This document shows positions 6,769-11,105 of a stretch of DNA of 11,105 nucleotides, in pieces. The first letter of the stretch is position 1, and each line of letters opens with the position of its first letter. The notes under the pieces were generated by a model. The model saw nothing but the letters and a program-made list of their open reading frames with translations, did not search any database and was not told where the DNA came from. Origin of the DNA: Desulfobacca acetoxidans (GTDB lineage: Bacteria > Desulfobacterota > Desulfobaccia > Desulfobaccales > 0-14-0-80-60-11); contig DYJG01000041.1 in NCBI GenBank assembly GCA_020723225.1, forward strand, positions 1 through 11,105, read 5' to 3'. The translations under genes and the position numbers were made by a program.

Positions 6769-7068
6769 TCAAGGTTGATGAGGGTGTTTTAAAACTTGCT
6801 CCTTCCAGAAATCTACATCTGCGGCCGCAGCCAGATCGGCATCCACTTCCGTTTGATGATCAAAATAATATGCTAAGGCGGAGTGGACCTGAGCAGGACT
6901 CAGATGAGGCAGCGTCGTTAAAATCTCGTCAACACTCATTCCCATCTGATAGTACCCGGCAATGGAGCGGACAGTGATTCGCGTTCCCTCAATAATGGGA
7001 GCGCCTCCGGCAATCTCCGGATGAATTTCGATATATGGATAATCCCTTTTTGCCAACGCCTTACCCAC
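6769..7068 (-). CDS. DUF433 protein (probable antitoxin)
   Basis: From GTG 7068 the protein has 99 residues. The DUF433 signature is clear: YIEIHPEIAGGAPIIEGTRI (12-31), MGMSVDEIL (42-50) and the helix pair PHLSPAQVHSALAYYFDH (54-71), a helix-turn-helix-like fold, then a short acidic C-terminal segment likely to contact the partner. DUF433 genes commonly precede DUF5615 genes as VapBC-like pairs, as seen here with a 9-nt gap. The GTG at 7068 has GGGGAAGGG about 3 nt upstream, whereas an in-frame GTG at 7113 has no ribosome binding site and lies upstream of the predicted transcription start. The module sits between convergent folD and a repeat-filled gap, a typical setting for a mobile accessory pair. 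Confidence 0.85.
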   Translation of the reverse strand: MGKALAKRDYPYIEIHPEIAGGAPIIEGTRITVRSIAGYYQMGMSVDEILTTLPHLSPAQVHSALAYYFDHQTEVDADLAAAADVDFWKEQVLKHPHQP

Positions 7069-7103
7069 GAGCCCTTCCCCTTGCTGTTTATTTTTTGATC
7101 TTT

Positions 7104-7132
7104 TCTTTATCACTAAGTTACTTGTCGGTCAA
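7104..7132 (-). promoter_or_regulatory. Possible promoter of the DUF433/DUF5615 pair
   Basis: On the minus strand TTGACC (7127-7132), a 17-nt spacer and TAAAGA (7104-7109) precede the GTG at 7068 and would start transcription near 7097. The -35 is good and the -10 is weak (3 of 6). If real, it excludes the upstream GTG at 7113. Confidence 0.45.
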
Positions 7133-7280
7133 TTTCCTTATAAAAAACGATTTCTTAATATGCCTGGTTATCTTAGTGCGGGCCTGCCCGGAGGCGGAGC
7201 AAAGATGGCGATGGTCAATGAACGCAAATAAGCCGGGCTAAGGGAGTAGCCTTTAATTCCTCTCGTGGCTGGTTGAGTAG

Positions 7281-7388
7281 ACCCAAAAGAAGTACACAGG
7301 GAAATATTTTTAGTTTTGGCGGCGGCCGCCAAAACTAAAAAATCTCTTGGTGCCTCTCTGTGCCTTTGCGTCTTGGTGGTGAATCTTT
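7281..7388. repeat. Degenerate dispersed repeat with a perfect 14-bp central hairpin
   Basis: This is the main content of the 338-nt gene-free stretch 7069-7406. Its right part, read on the minus strand, is the common CACCACCAAGACGCAAAGG type (in translation TTKTQRHRE), a well-known source of false ORFs. The left part (7281-7306) is a weak inverted match. At the centre TTTTTAGTTTTGGC (7307-7320) pairs perfectly with its complement at 7328-7341 across a 7-nt GC-rich loop. With T-runs leaving the stem on either strand, it could terminate transcription both ways. The remainder of the gap (about 7133-7280) shows nothing I can support. Confidence 0.7.
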
Positions 7389-7406
7389 TCTTGGTATTAT
7401 CCAGGC

Positions 7407-7787
7407 TCAACCGTCCAGATTCGGGGAAAACGCGGCGGTAAGGAGTTCCCGGGTGATTCTCTCCGGCTCCTGGGAGTGGTATTCCACGATCCTTTTCAGA
7501 TGGAAAAAACTCTCCGCGTCCATGAGGTTGAAGTCGATGGCGGTTTCTGAGGGGACGGAGCGGATGATGCGGCCCAAGATCACGGCCCGGACGGGTTCCG
7601 CCTCTTCCTGGCTAAGGTTCAGGATCACCCGGCAGACCTGGCCCTCTTGGAAAATCTTGTCCGTGCTACAGAGCATCCCCTTCAGGCTTAAGTTACGGCT
7701 CTGCACCCTGACTGACTGATTGTCAACGGCAACCATTGCCTCAAAGCGGAATTTGACCCTGGTGCGTTTCCGGCGTTCTCTGGCCAT
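7407..7787 (-). CDS. Small PilZ-domain protein (c-di-GMP binding), copy 2
   Basis: The 126-residue protein is a single PilZ domain with a C-terminal helix. The binding signature is intact: RxxxR at Arg6-Arg10 (RKRTR) and NxSxxG at Asn32-Gly37 (NLSLKG), followed by barrel strands (CRVILNL, VRAVILGRIIR) and a final helix-rich segment (about 90-117). It should bind cyclic di-GMP and act as a free adaptor; the target is unknown. The start at 7787 is set by GGAAGG 7 nt upstream. The frame stays open to 7898, but those 37 extra residues (basic, unlike PilZ) precede the ribosome binding site. It shares only the signature residues with the PilZ protein at 4885-5214, so the two are not recent duplicates. 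The hydrolase gene lies 130 nt upstream on the same strand. Confidence 0.87.
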   Translation of the reverse strand: MARERRKRTRVKFRFEAMVAVDNQSVRVQSRNLSLKGMLCSTDKIFQEGQVCRVILNLSQEEAEPVRAVILGRIIRSVPSETAIDFNLMDAESFFHLKRIVEYHSQEPERITRELLTAAFSPNLDG

Positions 7788-7917
7788 TAAACAACCTTCC
7801 AGAAAGAAGTGGCGACGGGATTTTCTCGGCAAAAAAAGATCCCGCTTGCCGGGGGCGTTTTTCGCTCCCTTCCTGATTATCGGTTCCATCCAGGGCAAAC
7901 TTGAACTTTAAAACAAA

Positions 7918-8700
7918 TTACATGAAGCCCGGGAAAATCTCCTTAAAGAACAGTTGCATCTGTTTCCAGGAGCGGCCCGCGGCCCGGGAATCGTAGGCCG
8001 CGCCCTTGGATTTGTCGCTGCCGGCCTCAGGATTGCTGAAGCTGTGCACCGCGCCGCCGTAGTAGACCATCTGCCAGTCCGCGCCCGCCTTCCCCAGGGC
8101 TTGCTGGAAAGCGGCAATCTCCTCCGGTTTGATATGCGGGTCTTCGGCCCCATGGAGCACCAGGATTTTCGCTTTGATGTTTTTCATGTCCTCCGGTTTC
8201 GGAGGCGCGAGACCGCCGTGGAAGCTGACCACTCCCGCCAGGTCCGCGCCGGCGTAGGCCAATTCCAGGACGGTGGTGCCGCCGAAGCAAAAACCGATGG
8301 CTGCCAGATGCTTGGGGTCCACCAGCTTGTTTTTCTTCAATAATTCCAGGCCGGCCAGGGCCCGCTGCCGCATCAAGGGCGTGCCCCGGAGATGGCCCGC
8401 CAGCTTGCGAGCTTCGTTAGGGTCTTTGGTGACCACTCCCTTGCCGTACATGTCCACGGCCAGGGCCACCACCCCCATCTCCGCCAGTTGCCGGGTCCGG
8501 TTCTTGACGTAGTCGTTTAGCCCCCAAAATTCGTGCACCACCAGCACCCCGGGAAGGGGGCCTTTGAGGGCGTCGTCATAGGCCAGAAAACCTTCCAGGA
8601 CCGTGCCGTCCTGCTTATATTCCACGCTTTTGCCCACCACCTCGGCCTGGGCCCCTCCGGCCAGGGCCAGGGCCAGAATCACGGCCAGTAAATATTTCAT
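7918..8700 (-). CDS. Secreted dienelactone hydrolase family protein
   Basis: An alpha/beta hydrolase of 260 residues with a cleavable signal peptide (1-19, ending AGGAQA before EVVG), so the mature enzyme should be periplasmic. The dienelactone-hydrolase triad is present: nucleophile Cys138 in GFCFGG, Asp187 in HGAEDPHI and His219 in AVHSF. Early motifs VLVVHEFWGLNDYVKNRTRQ (52-71) and VVALAVDMYGKG (77-88) are typical. Classical family members hydrolyse dienelactone in chlorocatechol breakdown, but no aromatic degradation gene is nearby and secreted members have mostly unknown substrates, so only general ester or lactone hydrolase activity is inferred. The start is ATG 8700 with AAAGGAGG 7 nt upstream; a TTG six codons earlier lies before that site. 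Confidence 0.9.
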   Translation of the reverse strand: MKYLLAVILALALAGGAQAEVVGKSVEYKQDGTVLEGFLAYDDALKGPLPGVLVVHEFWGLNDYVKNRTRQLAEMGVVALAVDMYGKGVVTKDPNEARKLAGHLRGTPLMRQRALAGLELLKKNKLVDPKHLAAIGFCFGGTTVLELAYAGADLAGVVSFHGGLAPPKPEDMKNIKAKILVLHGAEDPHIKPEEIAAFQQALGKAGADWQMVYYGGAVHSFSNPEAGSDKSKGAAYDSRAAGRSWKQMQLFFKEIFPGFM

Positions 8701-8793
8701 CTCCGCCTCCTTTCCCAAAGACCTGCGAATTTTCCGGCATTATTTTAAAGATAAGCAGGCAGAGGCGTTGGTGCTATAAACCGGTAAATAAAA

Positions 8794-8914
8794 GTTCCCA
8801 GTTCCCAGTTCCAAGATCAAACCGCTATCTAGATGATAAAGTATTTCCCGGTCACACCTTGAACCCCGACTCTCAACTAAGGAACCAGGAGCCAGGAACT
8901 GGAAACTGGCAACT
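8794..8914. repeat. Heptamer array D: unequal inverted arms
   Basis: Left arm (8794-8814): three units of type GTTCCCA. Right arm (8880-8914): five units in reverse orientation, such as AGGAACC and AGGAACT. The spacer is 65 nt and shows no further structure I can support. The word is close to that of array C. The element occupies most of the gap between the hydrolase start and the lipoprotein terminator. Confidence 0.8.
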
Positions 8915-8924
8915 CACCTTGCCC

Positions 8925-8956
8925 AAAAAAAAGGCACAGGCTTTCGGCCTGTGCCT
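8925..8956 (-). terminator. Rho-independent terminator of the DUF2059 lipoprotein gene
   Basis: A perfect 10-bp stem (AGGCACAGGC at 8932-8941, GCCTGTGCCT at 8947-8956) with a 5-nt loop. On the minus strand it is followed directly by a run of T (8925-8931). It begins 25 nt after the stop codon of the gene. Confidence 0.92.
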
Positions 8957-8981
8957 AAAATTTCCAATAATTCCAGGCTCT

Positions 8982-9623
8982 TTACTTGGGTTTATCCGCA
9001 TTAGGTTGCTCTGCCTTGGGTTGCTGGGCCTCGGGCTTTTCCTGCTTGGGTTGCGGAGTTTCCGGCTTTGCCGGTTTGGCTGGCTCCGGTTTGGCCGGTT
9101 CTGTCTTGGGTTTTGCCGAAGGAGGCATTGCCGGTGCGCCTGCCGGCGGTTGCGCTTGTTTGGCCTTTTCCTGCAATTTGGTGAAGATGGGTTTCATTTC
9201 CGTGTTGAGTTGGGGCATGATCTCCCGCATGTACGCGGAAAACTTGACCCGGGCTGATTTTCCCGCGGGGGAGCCGAAGAACGCGGCCATGGCGTTGATC
9301 TCATCCGGGGTAAAGTGCTTAATCAATGCGGTCTCGCTGATTTGGTAAGTCTTTTCCAGCAAGGCTTTATCATTCAGGGCGTCTTGGAATTCTTTGCGGG
9401 TTTCCTCCGGCATCCGCTGGATCATATTGCCGGTAATATTCTGCAGCAGTTCCTGGGGAGGCACCGCCTCCAAATACTTTTTGGCCGCAGCCTTGCGGTT
9501 CTCCGGGGTATCGGCCACCGGCCCGGCGGAGGCGGGGGCCGCGGGTGGTGATGCGGGCTTGTCGCCGCAGGCCGCGGCCATGATGATCAGGAACAGCGCC
9601 AGAATACCTTTTATTTTTTTCAT
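8982..9623 (-). CDS. DUF2059 family lipoprotein with Pro/Lys/Glu-rich tail
   Basis: The 213-residue protein has a lipoprotein signal (KKIK, hydrophobic 6-18, Cys19 in AAAC). Gly at the +2 position, rather than Asp, predicts outer-membrane sorting. A Pro/Ala linker (22-40) leads to a helical DUF2059 domain (about 42-150) with the family signature FTPDEINAMAAFFGSPAGK (104-122). Residues about 156-213 form a low-complexity tail of repeated PAKPE / PKQEKPE type, rich in Pro, Lys and Glu, likely extended in the periplasm and perhaps reaching peptidoglycan. DUF2059 has no settled biochemical function, so none is assigned. The start is ATG 9623 (GGAGG 5 nt upstream), not the TTG one codon earlier. 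It is a single-gene unit with its own promoter (9663-9691) and terminator. Confidence 0.85.
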   Translation of the reverse strand: MKKIKGILALFLIIMAAACGDKPASPPAAPASAGPVADTPENRKAAAKKYLEAVPPQELLQNITGNMIQRMPEETRKEFQDALNDKALLEKTYQISETALIKHFTPDEINAMAAFFGSPAGKSARVKFSAYMREIMPQLNTEMKPIFTKLQEKAKQAQPPAGAPAMPPSAKPKTEPAKPEPAKPAKPETPQPKQEKPEAQQPKAEQPNADKPK

Positions 9624-9662
9624 CAATTCCTCCCCTAAAAAGCGATTGAGTAAACTTCTTTT

Positions 9663-9691
9663 AACATATTCACCTAACTTCAGAATTTCAA
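9663..9691 (-). promoter_or_regulatory. Sigma70-type promoter of the DUF2059 lipoprotein gene
   Basis: On the minus strand TTGAAA (9686-9691), a 17-nt spacer and TATGTT (9663-9668) match the housekeeping consensus at 5 of 6 and 4 of 6 positions. Transcription would start near 9655, leaving a leader of about 32 nt with GGGGAGGA before the ATG. Confidence 0.6.
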
Positions 9692-9786
9692 GCCCTCCCT
9701 CGGTTGCCGGAAATGCCCTCTTCAGGGGCGGCTTGCCTTAAAGACCGGAAAAACGGGAAGACACGCGCATATTGAGTTAATACCAA

Positions 9787-9835
9787 TTCGCAATCAAAAC
9801 GTAAAACGCAAAACGCAAAACGGCAAATGGCATTA
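9787..9835. repeat. Heptamer array E, at the stop codon of the phosphodiesterase gene
   Basis: About six 7-bp units around GCAAAAC (9794-9835; variants TCAAAAC, GTAAAAC, GGCAAAT, GGCATTA), with a possible decayed unit at 9787-9793. The last unit contains the stop codon of the phosphodiesterase gene (9833-9835, TAA on the minus strand). Only one arm is seen. Confidence 0.75.
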
Positions 9836-10291
9836 GGGGGTCAACGTCATAAATTGGGTTTGCAGCTCCCGGCCCTGCAACGTTAAATAGGCCAAACTGA
9901 CCGGGAGGGTCAAGCGCCGGGGGCCGGCCGAGCCGGGGTTGAGAAAGAGGACGCCGTTTTTCCGCTCCAGGTGGGGGCGGTGGGAGTGGCCGAAGATGAC
10001 CGCGGCAAAACCCGCAGCCCCGGGGTCCAGATCCAGGGTATGAAGGTCGTGGAGGACGTAGATCTGGATTTCTCCCACCTCCACCACTTCGGTGAGCGGC
10101 AGTTCCCGGGCCCATTCCCCCCGGTCGGTGTTGCCCCGGACCGCCTTGACCGGCGCGATCTTCCCCAAATTCTCCAGGATTTCCGGGGAACCCACATCCC
10201 CTGCGTGGATGATGAGGTTGACGCCCTTTAGGGCCTCCACCGCCTGGGGGCGCAGGAAGCCGTGGGTGTCGGAGATGACGCCGATGCGCAT
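9833..10291 (-). CDS. YfcE/MJ0936-family metallophosphoesterase
   Basis: The 152-residue protein is a compact calcineurin-like phosphodiesterase with all metal-ligand motifs in order: SDTHG (Asp8, His10), HAGDVG (Asp32), RGNTD (Asn54), LHD (His81) and GHSHRP (His102, His104), followed by NPGSAGPRR (118-126). YfcE relatives hydrolyse phosphodiesters in vitro with Mn or other divalent metals; the physiological substrate is generally unknown. A small variation is LHD where most members have HG. The ATG at 10291 lacks a clear ribosome binding site. It lies 79 nt downstream of purF in the same direction, so it may be read through from purF, with array F filling the gap and array E starting at its stop codon. 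Confidence 0.92.
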   Translation of the reverse strand: MRIGVISDTHGFLRPQAVEALKGVNLIIHAGDVGSPEILENLGKIAPVKAVRGNTDRGEWARELPLTEVVEVGEIQIYVLHDLHTLDLDPGAAGFAAVIFGHSHRPHLERKNGVLFLNPGSAGPRRLTLPVSLAYLTLQGRELQTQFMTLTP

Positions 10292-10293
10292 AG

Positions 10294-10391
10294 TTAGTAA
10301 GTAGCGAGCAGTGAGCTGTGAGCAGTGAAAAAGATTGGCCAGTTTAGGTAGAGTTTTAACTGATTACTGCTCACTGCTTACCGCTCACTAT
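10294..10391. repeat. Heptamer array F: inverted arms overlapping the 3' end of purF
   Basis: Left arm (10294-10328): five units around GCAGTGA, the first decayed. Right arm (10364-10391): four reverse units of type TCACTGC / TTACTGC. The spacer is 35 nt. The purF stop codon (10371-10373) lies in the second right-arm unit, so two further units (10374-10391) are translated as the last six codons of purF. The left arm begins 2 nt upstream of the phosphodiesterase start codon. Confidence 0.82.
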
Positions 10392-11105
10392 ACTTTCACA
10401 GACCACCGCAGCTTCTATGGGCCCGGCGGCGCAGATGTCCTCTTCGAAGCAGGTCTTCGAGAAATCCTGTTCCAGGGCCACGGGGTAGTCGCCTGAAAAG
10501 CAGGAGAGGCAGAAGTTGTCGTGGTCCATCTGGGTGGCGGCCACCATGCCTTCCAGGCTCAAGTAGCCCAGGTAATCCAGGCCCAGGAAGTCCCGGATCT
10601 GTTCGATCTCCTGTTGCGAGGCGATGAGTTCCCCTTTGTGGGAAAAGTCGATGCCGTAGTAGCAGGGGAAGCGGGTGGGCGGGCAGCTCACCAGTAAGCT
10701 CACTTCCTTGGCCCCGGCCTCCCGGAGGGACTTGACCCGGGAGCGGGTGGTGGTGCCCCGGATGATGGAGTCTTCCACCACCACCACCCTTTTCCCCTTG
10801 AGGATGTCCCGCACCGGGTTGAGCTTCACCTTCACGGAGAAATCCCGCATGGTCTGGGAAGGCTGGATAAAGGTGCGGCCCACGTAGTGGTTGCGGATGA
10901 CCCCGAATTCGAAAGGCAGCCCGCCGGCCTCGGCATAGCCTAAGGCCGCGTAAATGCCGGAGTCGGGGAAGGGCATGACCAGGTCGGCCTTGAGGGGATG
11001 CTCTCGCACCAGGGCCGCGCCCAGGCGCTTGCGCACGAGATACACGCTTTTGCCGAAGACCTGGCTGTCGGGCCGGGCGAAATAGATGTATTCGAAGATG
11101 CAGTG
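10371..11105 (-). CDS. purF: Amidophosphoribosyltransferase, C-terminal half (runs off right edge)
   Basis: PurF makes 5-phosphoribosylamine from PRPP and glutamine, the first committed step of purine synthesis. The visible 244 residues begin in HCIFEYIYFARPDS, at the junction after the glutaminase domain, and cover the phosphoribosyltransferase domain with the PRPP loop VVVVEDSIIRGTTT (107-120 of this fragment). All four Cys that ligate the [4Fe-4S] cluster in the Bacillus enzyme are present: Cys2, Cys148 (PCYYGID), Cys199 and Cys202 (CLSC); their spacing (146 between the first two, 3 between the last two) fits that enzyme. It is therefore the Fe-S, oxygen-sensitive type. The N-terminal glutaminase part with its catalytic Cys lies outside the window. 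The final codons (IVSGKQ and stop) are encoded by heptamer array F, so the C-terminus has been remodelled by the repeat. Confidence 0.95.
   Translation of the reverse strand, partial: HCIFEYIYFARPDSQVFGKSVYLVRKRLGAALVREHPLKADLVMPFPDSGIYAALGYAEAGGLPFEFGVIRNHYVGRTFIQPSQTMRDFSVKVKLNPVRDILKGKRVVVVEDSIIRGTTTRSRVKSLREAGAKEVSLLVSCPPTRFPCYYGIDFSHKGELIASQQEIEQIRDFLGLDYLGYLSLEGMVAATQMDHDNFCLSCFSGDYPVALEQDFSKTCFEEDICAAGPIEAAVVCESIVSGKQ

Noticed and set aside
7168..7410. 80-codon minus-strand open frame containing TTKTQRHRE
   Set aside because: This is the translation of a dispersed intergenic repeat, a common false gene call, and it runs through the 14-bp hairpin.
7788..7898. N-terminal 37-residue extension of the second PilZ protein
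   Set aside because: It precedes a good ribosome binding site (GGAAGG 7 nt before ATG 7787) and does not resemble a PilZ or signal sequence.

Overview
The window (about 11.1 kb, GC-rich) looks like chromosome of a Desulfobacterota (deltaproteobacterial) organism, possibly near Desulfobacca/Desulfobaccales. That placement is inference: it rests on the mix of a citramalate-route isoleucine gene next to lysC, single-domain PilZ proteins, a DUF2059 lipoprotein, an Fe-S type PurF and abundant short intergenic repeats. No marker gene settles it. Most genes lie on the minus strand; only folD is on the plus strand.

Layout from left to right: (i) the N-terminal part of a membrane-bound dCache sensor (1-927, runs off the left edge), then a ComEA-like SLBB/helix-hairpin-helix protein (1062-1619); (ii) an amino-acid pair, lysC (3460-4692) followed 41 nt later by cimA (1760-3418), feeding aspartate-family amino acids and isoleucine; (iii) a small PilZ protein (4885-5214) divergent from folD (5383-6285), which has a good promoter, a strong ribosome binding site and a clear terminator; (iv) a two-gene DUF433/DUF5615 toxin-antitoxin-like module (6421-7068); (v) a 338-nt gap holding a perfect 14-bp hairpin inside a degenerate dispersed repeat; (vi) a second PilZ protein (7407-7787), a secreted dienelactone-hydrolase-like enzyme (7918-8700) and a DUF2059 lipoprotein (8982-9623) with its own promoter and terminator; (vii) a YfcE-type phosphodiesterase (9833-10291) and the C-terminal half of purF (10371 to the right edge).

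The most striking non-coding feature is a set of six intergenic arrays built on a 7-bp period (951-1035, 1657-1741, 4857-4884, 8794-8914, 9787-9835, 10294-10391). They use at least three different heptamer words, but the period is always seven. Four occur as inverted arm pairs able to fold into hairpins, and two of these (951-1035 and 1657-1741) have the same 35-15-35 nt geometry. Several begin exactly at a stop codon, and one supplies the last codons and the stop of purF. Their origin and role cannot be decided from this window, but they are the best candidate here for something not well described.

Several start codons are set here by ribosome binding sites rather than by the longest open frame: cimA (3418), folD (5383), the DUF433 gene (7068), the second PilZ gene (7787), the hydrolase (8700) and the lipoprotein (9623). 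LysC also carries a well-placed internal start for a possible beta subunit.
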